The notes beneath the pieces were generated by a model, which saw only the letters and a list, made by a program, of their open reading frames with translations, did no database searches and had not been told where the DNA came from. Below are positions 1-7,448 of a stretch of 64,000 bases of DNA, piece after piece. The position numbers and the translations under genes were made by a program. Each line of letters begins with the position of its first letter. Position 1 is the stretch's first letter. The stretch is from Shewanella frigidimarina (lineage in GTDB: Bacteria; Pseudomonadota; Gammaproteobacteria; Enterobacterales; Shewanellaceae), in the NCBI RefSeq assembly GCF_003797125.1, contig NZ_RKKE01000001.1, positions 620,001-684,000 of the forward strand, in the 5' to 3' direction.

Positions 1-1
1 G

Positions 2-1717
2 GGGGACTCGCAGCAAAGTCCTCTATCATCCCGTCAAGTATCGAAGTTTGATGATGCCTTATTACTCGGCATCATGGCTTCGCTGGCGGGATGTGGCCTT
101 ATCTATGAATATTTACTGTCACACTATGCCGGTCGAATTCTCGGCGCACTAGAAGCTGCCATTTACACCATGATTGGGTTAATGATTGTGTCTATGGGTG
201 TGGGCGCATTTGCTGCCCGTAAAATAAAATGCGCGTTTACAGGCTTTGCCATGCTCGAATTAACCGTGGCACTGTGTGGCTCATTTGCCATTATCGTTAC
301 CGCTGCCGTGATTGGATTTGGTCAACAACTTCCATTAACTATCGCCAATACATTGGGCTTGCCGCCCGATCATTTACCCAATGGTGGCTTTATTGCCAGC
401 CTGCAAACCCTTAGTGAATTCTTACCTTATGTGTGGGGAGTATTGCTTGGGTTAATGATTGGCATGGAGATCCCACTTATTGCTCGAGTTCGGCAATCCT
501 TATCTGAAGCACACTTACTGCATAATGCCGGCACCATATATGGTGCCGATTACATTGGTGCTGGTATCGGCGCCGCTATCTGGGTTGGTTTTATGTTGTC
601 GATTGATGTTCAATTAGCAGCGGCATTAACCGCCAGTGTTAATTTACTCGCTGGGCTTGTATTTATTTGGCGATTTTGGGCACAGATCCGTCACGCTAAG
701 TGGTTACTAATAGGCCATATTATTGCCAGCGTTGTGATTGGCTTACTCGCGGTAAAAGGCCCTAGCTGGGAACAGCATTTTAATAATCTATTATATAAAG
801 ATCATGTGGTTTACGCTAAAGCAACACGGTTCCAGCAGCTCAACTTTACTGAACGTTTGCGCGGTGGCGAATTACCTCCGGTTTATAATTTATACATTAA
901 TGGTCGTCTGCAATTTTCGAGCAGCGACGAGCATATTTATCACAGCTTCCTAGTGCATCCCACACTGGCTGCCAGCGCACGTCACGATAACGTGTTAATT
1001 ATTGGCGGTGGTGATGGCTTGGGGCTAAAACAAGTGCTCAAATGGCAACCAAAAGCCGTTACCTTAATGGATTTAGATAAAGACTTGCTGGCACTGTTTA
1101 AATCGCCTCCGGCAGATATGCCTAAGCACTTAAGAGATGCATTACTGGCGTTAAATGGTGATGCGTTAAACGATCCTCGCTTAACGCTTATGGTCGACGA
1201 TGCGTTTAACGGTGTCGATAAGCTAATTCAAAATGGCAAAATGTTTGATGCCATCATTGTTGACTTACCCGACCCAAGTCATCCAGACTTAAATAAACTT
1301 TATTCAGATTTATTTTATCGCAAGCTCAACGAGTTACTCAGCGCTGATGGCGTGATCACGGTGCAATCAACCTCACCTTACCATGCCCAAAAAGCATTTA
1401 TGTCGGTCGGAAAAACACTGACTGCGGCTGGATTTAATGTAAAGCAGTATCACCATAATGTCCCTAGCTTTGGTGAATGGGGCTGGAGCATTGGCAGTAA
1501 AATGGGTAAAAACCCGCAGCAACGATTGGCTGCAATAGATGAAATTCCGGTACCAGAAGAGTGGCTTACCCCAGGGCTTATCCACGCTTCATTTGAGTTT
1601 CCAAAGCACTTCTATGGCGATATAGACAACATTAAAGTAAATGAAATTGGCTCACTACAGCTGTATCACTACCATTTAGCGGCTTGGTCAGAAAACGAAG
1701 TAATTAATCTTTTTTAA
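2..1717 (+). CDS. Membrane-anchored spermidine synthase-like protein (5' end cut by window)
   Basis: The frame is open from base 2, so the true start lies upstream; the first ATG in view (74) falls inside a conserved-looking membrane segment. Some 571 codons are visible. The N-terminal half has several hydrophobic segments (to about residue 250). The C-terminal half carries a spermidine synthase-type Rossmann fold with a GGGDG motif and the later DLPDPSHPDL segment, typical of aminopropyltransferases. Known family role: transfer of aminopropyl from decarboxylated S-adenosylmethionine to a polyamine; what the membrane-fused versions use is not well established. It sits just upstream of the DUF2170/PspA/DUF2491 operon, a recurrent association, but a separate promoter starts that operon. 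Substrate is inferred only. Confidence 0.85.
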   Translation, partial: GDSQQSPLSSRQVSKFDDALLLGIMASLAGCGLIYEYLLSHYAGRILGALEAAIYTMIGLMIVSMGVGAFAARKIKCAFTGFAMLELTVALCGSFAIIVTAAVIGFGQQLPLTIANTLGLPPDHLPNGGFIASLQTLSEFLPYVWGVLLGLMIGMEIPLIARVRQSLSEAHLLHNAGTIYGADYIGAGIGAAIWVGFMLSIDVQLAAALTASVNLLAGLVFIWRFWAQIRHAKWLLIGHIIASVVIGLLAVKGPSWEQHFNNLLYKDHVVYAKATRFQQLNFTERLRGGELPPVYNLYINGRLQFSSSDEHIYHSFLVHPTLAASARHDNVLIIGGGDGLGLKQVLKWQPKAVTLMDLDKDLLALFKSPPADMPKHLRDALLALNGDALNDPRLTLMVDDAFNGVDKLIQNGKMFDAIIVDLPDPSHPDLNKLYSDLFYRKLNELLSADGVITVQSTSPYHAQKAFMSVGKTLTAAGFNVKQYHHNVPSFGEWGWSIGSKMGKNPQQRLAAIDEIPVPEEWLTPGLIHASFEFPKHFYGDIDNIKVNEIGSLQLYHYHLAAWSENEVINLF

Positions 1718-1733
1718 TTGGATCAGATAGCGC

Positions 1734-1761
1734 TTGACATATTATGTCTAGATGCTATCTT
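1734..1761 (+). promoter_or_regulatory. Sigma70-type promoter of the DUF2170-PspA-DUF2491 operon
   Basis: A consensus -35 TTGACA (1734-1739) lies 16 bp before TATCTT (1756-1761), about 35 bp upstream of the first start codon at 1797. The -35 box is embedded in the first of two copies of a palindrome, so promoter and operator overlap. Confidence 0.6.
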
Positions 1762-1784
1762 TACTCACAGACATAATATGTCAA
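1734..1784. promoter_or_regulatory. Paired palindromic operator
   Basis: TTGACATATTATGTC (1734-1748) is repeated in exact inverted form as GACATAATATGTCAA (1770-1784). Each arm is itself a 13-bp palindrome of the type GACATA-W-TATGTC (1736-1748 and 1770-1782; centres 34 bp apart). One copy covers the -35 box and the other lies between the -10 box and the Shine-Dalgarno sequence, the classical layout of a repressor with two sites. The binding protein is unknown; I do not recognise the motif. Confidence 0.6.
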
Positions 1785-1796
1785 TTAAGGACGAAT

Positions 1797-2210
1797 ATGA
1801 ACATCCATACTATTGCAGGTCACCTAAACGGACTGTGCGATCAAAGCAAAACCGGTTTTCAGTTTGATTGTTATCCAATTGACGGTGATGTTGAAGTGTT
1901 ACAAGTCAATATTGTCGGCCGAGAAGAAATTCCGGTGTTTGTATCAGTAACTGACAACCAAATATTGTGTATCAGTTATTTGTGGGGCGAAAACGAAGTA
2001 AACCAGGCTCGCCGCGCTGAAATGTTTGAGACCATGTTAGAGCTCAACATTCCAATGCCATTATCATCGTTTGCCAAAATCGATGATAAATATGTGGTTT
2101 ACGGTGCATTGTCTGTGCAATCAAGCATGGAAGAAATTGAACAAGAATTAGCAGTACTGTCAGACAACTGTCTGGAAGTCATCGACGAACTCGTCGAATT
2201 TTTAATTTAA
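1797..2210 (+). CDS. yjfI: DUF2170 family protein (YjfI-like)
   Basis: A 137-residue soluble acidic protein matching the YjfI/DUF2170 family in size and in its position directly before a PspA-type gene. The start at 1797 is chosen because AAGG lies seven bases before the ATG; an upstream in-frame start would sit inside the promoter/operator. No catalytic motif can be seen. The family has no established biochemical function; it co-occurs with PspA-like proteins and membrane polyamine synthases, which suggests an envelope-stress role (inference). The next gene begins ten bases after its stop, so the two are co-transcribed. Confidence 0.75.
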   Translation: MNIHTIAGHLNGLCDQSKTGFQFDCYPIDGDVEVLQVNIVGREEIPVFVSVTDNQILCISYLWGENEVNQARRAEMFETMLELNIPMPLSSFAKIDDKYVVYGALSVQSSMEEIEQELAVLSDNCLEVIDELVEFLI

Positions 2211-2220
2211 GGAGCCAATT

Positions 2221-2910
2221 ATGGGCATTCTAAACAAGATTCTTACAGCGTTTCGTGGTGGTGCAACTGAAGTTGGCCAAAATATCGTTGACGCAAACTC
2301 AACCCGAATTTTTGAACAAGAAATTCGTGATGCAGAAAAACATTTAACCCGCGCTAAACGTGAATTAACTGACGTGATGGCCAAAGAAATGCAGGCCAGC
2401 CGCGAAATTGATCGCCTAAAGCGTAGCGTTGTTGAGCACGAAGGTTATGTAACCCAAGCGTTAGATAAAGGTAATGAAGCTTTAGCGATTGAAATTGCTG
2501 AAAAGATTGCTCAGCTAGATGAAGAATTAGCTGAACAACAAACTGCCAATGACAGCTTTAGCTCACATGCAGTGCGTTTAAAAGATTTAGTGAAGAAGAC
2601 TGAGCGTCAATTAAATGATTATCAACGTCAACTTACTATGGTTAAAACCACTGAAAGCGTGCAAAAAGCCACTGCGACTATCACAGACTCATTTGCATCA
2701 AGCAATTCAAAACTGCTTAACGCTAAAGATTCACTAGAGCGCATTAAAGCACGTCAACAGCAGTTTGATGACCGCCTAAAAGCGTCAGAAACATTAGCTG
2801 AAGAGAATAGCGATAAGTCATTACATGCCAAGTTAGCTGAAGCAGGTATTGGCGAGCAAAAATCGAATGCTAATGCAGTGCTAGATCGCATTAAAGCACG
2901 TAAAGGTTAA
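2221..2910 (+). CDS. yjfJ: PspA/IM30 family protein (YjfJ-like)
   Basis: A 229-residue protein, almost entirely charged coiled coil, with the N-terminal helix pattern of the PspA/IM30 (ESCRT-III-like) family: MGILNKILTAFRGG followed by long heptad-like helices to about residue 190. Family members assemble into rods or rings on the inner leaflet of the cytoplasmic membrane and protect it under stress. It has a good Shine-Dalgarno (AAGGAG at 2209-2214) and sits six bases before the DUF2491 gene. No pspF or pspBC genes accompany it, so it belongs to the YjfJ branch rather than the canonical phage-shock operon. Confidence 0.85.
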   Translation: MGILNKILTAFRGGATEVGQNIVDANSTRIFEQEIRDAEKHLTRAKRELTDVMAKEMQASREIDRLKRSVVEHEGYVTQALDKGNEALAIEIAEKIAQLDEELAEQQTANDSFSSHAVRLKDLVKKTERQLNDYQRQLTMVKTTESVQKATATITDSFASSNSKLLNAKDSLERIKARQQQFDDRLKASETLAEENSDKSLHAKLAEAGIGEQKSNANAVLDRIKARKG

Positions 2911-2916
2911 GCTATT

Positions 2917-3570
2917 ATGGGATTTCTTAGCGGCCTATTCGGCAAAAAAGAAGCCCCGAAGCGTCAGCTTGACCATCCTAATAAACTGCTCAAGGGTGAT
3001 ATGATCACCTTTGATGACAGTTTTGCTTTGCCTACGCAATTGCGTGGGCAACAGCTTAAGGTTGAAGCTATTCATACCTATGAATACCAACGCTCGCAGC
3101 TTTGTGAATTCTTATTACGTGGCCATAGCGGCACCGCAATCTATTTATCCTACGTGCAAGAAGACGAATCTTACTTAAGTATTTCAATGAAAATCAATCG
3201 CGCTGTGGTTGAACAATTGTTTGCTCTTGATGCATTTGCTGAAATATTTGAAGAACCAGGCAAAGCAACGCTGACATTGCAGGCGCTTCCAGCCGAGTTA
3301 GCTGCTGAGTTCGATAAATGGCTCAGTGATGAATATCATCAAGTTGAATTTGCAGCTTTTGGTTACTTCCACCGTCAAGATTATCGCGATCTAAAGCCGC
3401 CTCAAAACGACGATGATGCTCGCGGCGAAGGTTTTGAAGGTTACAGTTTAGCCAATTCGGATGACACTCACGCGCTTGATGTTGAAGTTTACGAAAGTGG
3501 AGACACTGAAGTGATGTTGACTTTATATCGCCCACTGACCGATATTAGAGAGTACTGGCCAGCAAGCTGA
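2917..3570 (+). CDS. yjfK: DUF2491 family protein (YjfK-like)
   Basis: A 217-residue protein starting MGFLSGLFGKKEAPK, a short amphipathic N-terminus followed by a globular, acidic body. Length and context match the YjfK/DUF2491 family, regularly the third gene of the DUF2170-PspA-DUF2491 set. No enzymatic motif is visible. The N-terminal hydrophobic/basic stretch could dock on the membrane beside the PspA-like partner (inference). It is six bases downstream of yjfJ and 23 bases before the next gene, so it is a central member of the operon. Confidence 0.75.
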   Translation: MGFLSGLFGKKEAPKRQLDHPNKLLKGDMITFDDSFALPTQLRGQQLKVEAIHTYEYQRSQLCEFLLRGHSGTAIYLSYVQEDESYLSISMKINRAVVEQLFALDAFAEIFEEPGKATLTLQALPAELAAEFDKWLSDEYHQVEFAAFGYFHRQDYRDLKPPQNDDDARGEGFEGYSLANSDDTHALDVEVYESGDTEVMLTLYRPLTDIREYWPAS

Positions 3571-3593
3571 TACAGGTAGGAGACGATTTTCTA

Positions 3594-3929
3594 ATGAGTT
3601 CAGGCAAACCGTTACCAGATAAGTGGCTTAAAAACCAACAAGCAGCAAAAGCAACCCAAGTGGCTTTTGATCTGGATGAGAAGTTTCAATACTCAATCCG
3701 AAAAGAAGCCTTAGACAAAGGCGTCAGTCCTTCAGACCAAATCAGGACCATACTTGGACTATCTGTATCCAAACGTCCTAAGCGCCCTCGTTTAACTGTG
3801 TCATTAAATGCTGAAGATTATGTTATTTTAGCCCAGAAATACGGCTTAGAATCAGAGTCGCAGCTGGAAATAAAAAAGCGCGTATTAGATGATTTGGTTC
3901 ACTTCGTAGATACTAAACCGTCAAAATAA
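3594..3929 (+). CDS. Small protein with two ribbon-helix-helix-like units
   Basis: A 111-residue basic protein of no family I can name with confidence. Two segments each look like an RHH (Arc/CopG) unit: residues about 22-55 (a strand-like VAFDLDE then helix-turn-helix ending DQIRTILGL) and about 63-100 (PRLTVSLNAEDYVILAQKYG then a second helix), the latter resembling CopG in pattern. RHH proteins bind DNA as dimers with strands in the major groove; two units in one chain would make a pseudo-dimer. It is the last gene of the PspA-type operon (23 bases after yjfK; terminator follows) and is a candidate for the protein that binds the paired palindrome at 1734-1784. This is inference; it might instead be a structural partner of the operon. 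Confidence 0.55.
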   Translation: MSSGKPLPDKWLKNQQAAKATQVAFDLDEKFQYSIRKEALDKGVSPSDQIRTILGLSVSKRPKRPRLTVSLNAEDYVILAQKYGLESESQLEIKKRVLDDLVHFVDTKPSK

Positions 3930-3963
3930 ACACCTTTGTCAGCACAGTACATCAACTAAAAAC

Positions 3964-3995
3964 AACGCACTAGACACTTGTCTTGTGCGTTTTTT
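3964..3995 (+). terminator. Rho-independent terminator of the yjfIJK-like operon
   Basis: AACGCAC (3964-3970) pairs with GTGCGTT (3985-3991); the stem continues through AGAC/GTCT (3972-3975/3980-3983) around an ACTT loop and is followed by a T run. It separates the operon from the downstream ion channel gene. Confidence 0.75.
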
Positions 3996-4058
3996 GTTAT
4001 GATAAACTCAATATCTTACCAAAGCCTCTCGGCGAACGAATGTAAGCGGACTTAAAAT

Positions 4059-4868
4059 ATGCTCGAATCTAAACGTTGGTCGATCAAAAATGTCGATGGT
4101 CCAAGCCCATTTGAACTCGCAATGATGGTGTTATCATTGGTCTCCGTGGTGATTGTACTCACCATTACGTTTGGTAAATTAGATGCTGAAACCAACAAAG
4201 TGTTGCTGTATATCGACACGACTATCTGCATGATTTTTATGACCAAGTTTTTCCATGGTTTATTCAAAGCACGTAATAAAGGCTTTTACTTTAGGCACCA
4301 TTGGATAGACTTTGTTGCCAGCATTCCGGCCATTGAAGCACTGCGTATCGCCCGTATATTCCAAATATTAAGGGTTATTCGATTAATCCGCATGAGCCGG
4401 TCATTATTAATCCCGTTATTACGTCAGCGAAAACAATCTACATTAGCCAGTTTACTGGTGGCGATGGTATTAATTTTAGCCACTGCATCTGTACTTATTT
4501 TATTGGTAGAAAGCACAGAGCCTAGCGCCAATATCCAAACAGCAGAGCAAGCCATTTGGTGGGCATTAGTGACCATATCAACCGTCGGTTACGGTGACTT
4601 CTATCCCGTCAGTACTGTAGGACATATCATTGGTGGATTAGTGATCATTAGTGGTGTCAGCTTTTTCGGGGTGATATCTGGTTATATGGCATCTGTTTTC
4701 GTCGCACCAGATGAGCAAGAACGTAACGAAGCACAAGAGGCTCAAGCAGCGCATAAAGCGGAAATCAATACCAAGCTAGAACAAGCACTTGAGCGCATGG
4801 AACAAAATCAGCAGCAAATGATCGAAGAAATTGCCACTTTACGCAATCAACTCGATCAGCGTAAATAG
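4059..4868 (+). CDS. Voltage-gated-type potassium channel (6TM, ion transport family)
   Basis: A 269-residue membrane protein with the plan of one Kv-type subunit: S1-S4 in the first 130 residues, an S4-like helix with regularly spaced arginines (about residues 95-125, RIARIFQILRVIRLIRM), a pore loop with the K+ selectivity filter TVGYGD at residues 175-180, an S6 helix, then a glutamine-rich coiled-coil tail (about 220-269) that could set the tetramer. It would conduct K+ across the inner membrane. It is preceded by a terminator, so it is probably transcribed on its own. The physiological role and gating of such channels in bacteria are poorly known. Confidence 0.85.
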   Translation: MLESKRWSIKNVDGPSPFELAMMVLSLVSVVIVLTITFGKLDAETNKVLLYIDTTICMIFMTKFFHGLFKARNKGFYFRHHWIDFVASIPAIEALRIARIFQILRVIRLIRMSRSLLIPLLRQRKQSTLASLLVAMVLILATASVLILLVESTEPSANIQTAEQAIWWALVTISTVGYGDFYPVSTVGHIIGGLVIISGVSFFGVISGYMASVFVAPDEQERNEAQEAQAAHKAEINTKLEQALERMEQNQQQMIEEIATLRNQLDQRK

Positions 4869-5008
4869 CCTCTGCAATATCTCACAGCCATTTTAGTGAC
4901 GACCAAGGAATAGTTTCTTATCACTCGCAGCGTCAACGGCCAGCCTTATGTTGCATAGTTTGTGGGACAATGAATTGTTTAAAAACGTTTATTATACTGA
5001 TGAGATGA

Positions 5009-5050
5009 AACAATAAGCCCAAAGTAATCACTTACTTTGGGCTTATTGTT
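5009..5050. terminator. Bidirectional terminator between the K+ channel and mrcB
   Basis: A perfect 19-bp inverted repeat (arms 5009-5027 and 5032-5050, loop TCAC). The arms begin with AACAATAAG and end with CTTATTGTT. It lies between convergent genes and should stop both transcripts. Confidence 0.75.
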
Positions 5051-5079
5051 GGCAACTACATAATGGTTAAGCTAACGCG

Positions 5080-7380
5080 TTACTCTCCCACCAGCTTCTG
5101 CCACCAAGATAATGACTCACCACAATTGGCTACCGGATGATAGCTTGCGTCTAATGCCGGTAGACCGATAATATTGTCACAATTACCTTTCTTCGCCACA
5201 CCCGTTGTACGATCAAAATAGCCATTAATTACGCCATTAACCGGCATCATACGTAAACTGAGCGGTGGACGTTGATGTAAAAAGGCTTGATACACTGCCA
5301 TTGCGCCGCTGCTGCCATACAGGCCCGTTTTACTGTTATCGTCTTGACCGACCCAAATAGCCGCTACGTTACGTTCATCAAATCCAGCAAACCACGAGTC
5401 ACGACTATCGTTACTGGTGCCGGTTTTACCCGCTAGACGAACCCCAGGAAATGCTACGCCTAAACGCTTAGCAGTACCATTACGTACTACCTGGTTCATT
5501 GCATATTGAACTAAGTAATCGGTTGCAGGATCGATCGCCATCGACGATGGCACCCGACTCACCTCCAACGCTTGGTTTTGACTGTCTAATACCGCGGTAA
5601 TTGATGATAACTTACGATAGCGTCCTTCATCAGCAATGGTTTGATAAACTTGAGCCACCATTAATGGTGAGCCATTCACCGCACCCAACAACATCGATGG
5701 ATAAGGGGATATATCATCCTCCCAACCCGATTTTTTCAATGTGGCAGCAACCTTTTCAACGCCGACAGCCAAACCAACGTTAACCGTTGGAACGTTCATT
5801 GAATCTTTAAATGCGTTTAACAAAGGCACTTGACCACTGAACTTTTTATCAACGTTTTTAGGTGACCATGTTTTCCCTTGCTCATTTTTAAGGGTGATCG
5901 GTTTGTCCTCTACGGGAGTGGCTAGAGTAAATCTATCTGCTTGGCGTAATGCACTGGCATACACGAATGGTTTGATTAACGACCCAATTGGACGTCTAAT
6001 TTCAACGGCACGGTTAAACCCTTCATAACTCGGTTGTTTATCACCCACCATCGCAGCAATGCCGCCGGTATATTTGTCAGTAACAACCATGCCGACTTGA
6101 ACGTTTTTAGCCCGTTTATCAAGTGATGCCATCGTGGACAACACAGCTTTTTCTGCGGCTTCTTGGGCCATTGGATCGAGTGTGGTATACACTTTTACGC
6201 CCGACTGCTTCAGTAACGAATCGCCATATCGGTCGCGCAACTCTTGTTTTACCACAGCAAAAAACGCTGGTAACTTCTGATGTACTGATTTTTTAGCACT
6301 GCGTAAACCGATAGGTGACTCTGCTGCAGCCTTATATTGGGCAACGGTTAATTTATCGTTTTCCATAAGCAAACGTAACACTAAATCACGGCGCTCTTGA
6401 GCTCGCTCCGGATAACGCCACGGGTTGTAATAAGAAGGTCCTTTAATGACCGCAACTAAAAAGGCTTGTTGCGACACGGTCAACTCACCAATGGGACGAC
6501 CAAAATAGAATTGTGACGCTAACCCCATACCATGTACACCACGCGCCTTGTCTTGACCCATATACACTTCATTGAGATAAGCTTCTAGAATTTCATCTTT
6601 GCTATAACGAAAATCGATAATCAATGCCATTATCGCTTCACGCACTTTACGCACAATTGAACGTTCACTGCTTAAAAAGAAGTTTTTGGCTAACTGCTGG
6701 GTTAAGGTTGAACCACCTTGTACCGTCCGACCAGCAGTAATGTTGACTACGGCAGCGCGTGCAATCGCCAATGGGTTAACCCCAAAGTGATCATAAAAGC
6801 TGCGGTCTTCAACCAAAATAAGTGCATCGATGATCATCGAAGGCATCTCTGGCGTTCGCACAAATAAACGGTCTTCGCCATCGCCGGCAATAATACGGTC
6901 AAGTAATACCGGTTCTAAATGAAATACCGCCAATTCCCGTTTATCTGACATCCGCTTAACTGAGCTAACGCCTTCAGAGTCAAAACTAATCATCACTCGT
7001 TGCTCGGCTTGATTGCCTTCAGGATGCAAAAATGGTCGACGCCATAATTCGATACGAGTACTTGAAGCAGAAAATTCGCCAACTTGTCGTGGATTAGACA
7101 CTTTACGATAACCGAGTAACTTAAGCTCAGCCATTAACTGCGGATGGTTTACCGCAGCCCCTGGGTATAATGCCATTGAACGACTAAACACCTGGGCAGG
7201 TAAATGCCACTTTTGGCCTTCAAATTTCTGCGCAATAATTTGGTCTAAATAAATCGCATAAAAGCTCACAACCGCGATACCAACGATTGATAATTTCCAT
7301 GTGAGCGACCACAGTTTTTGCCACCAAGATGAGCCACTTTTTTTTGTGTTGGCTGAAGACTTTTTGGTTTTTTTAGTCAT
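5080..7380 (-). CDS. mrcB: Penicillin-binding protein 1B, bifunctional glycosyltransferase/transpeptidase
   Basis: A 766-residue class A PBP. A Lys/Ser-rich cytoplasmic tail and one TM helix (about residues 28-48) are followed by a UB2H-like region, a GT51 domain with the catalytic glutamate in EDRSFYDHFGV (E191), and a transpeptidase domain with the serine nucleophile in GSLIKPF (S467), an SMN motif and KTGT. The protein polymerises lipid II and cross-links the glycan chains in the periplasm; in Enterobacteria it is activated by LpoB through UB2H. All catalytic residues are present. The hrpB gene lies 68 bp upstream on the same strand, an arrangement also seen in E. coli (hrpB-mrcB). Confidence 0.95.
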   Translation of the reverse strand: MTKKTKKSSANTKKSGSSWWQKLWSLTWKLSIVGIAVVSFYAIYLDQIIAQKFEGQKWHLPAQVFSRSMALYPGAAVNHPQLMAELKLLGYRKVSNPRQVGEFSASSTRIELWRRPFLHPEGNQAEQRVMISFDSEGVSSVKRMSDKRELAVFHLEPVLLDRIIAGDGEDRLFVRTPEMPSMIIDALILVEDRSFYDHFGVNPLAIARAAVVNITAGRTVQGGSTLTQQLAKNFFLSSERSIVRKVREAIMALIIDFRYSKDEILEAYLNEVYMGQDKARGVHGMGLASQFYFGRPIGELTVSQQAFLVAVIKGPSYYNPWRYPERAQERRDLVLRLLMENDKLTVAQYKAAAESPIGLRSAKKSVHQKLPAFFAVVKQELRDRYGDSLLKQSGVKVYTTLDPMAQEAAEKAVLSTMASLDKRAKNVQVGMVVTDKYTGGIAAMVGDKQPSYEGFNRAVEIRRPIGSLIKPFVYASALRQADRFTLATPVEDKPITLKNEQGKTWSPKNVDKKFSGQVPLLNAFKDSMNVPTVNVGLAVGVEKVAATLKKSGWEDDISPYPSMLLGAVNGSPLMVAQVYQTIADEGRYRKLSSITAVLDSQNQALEVSRVPSSMAIDPATDYLVQYAMNQVVRNGTAKRLGVAFPGVRLAGKTGTSNDSRDSWFAGFDERNVAAIWVGQDDNSKTGLYGSSGAMAVYQAFLHQRPPLSLRMMPVNGVINGYFDRTTGVAKKGNCDNIIGLPALDASYHPVANCGESLSWWQKLVGE

Positions 7381-7448
7381 AAATAATGGTTTCGTTTTCC
7401 ATATAACGCTGAAATAATTGCATGTTATGAATAAGCTCGATGGCTTAT

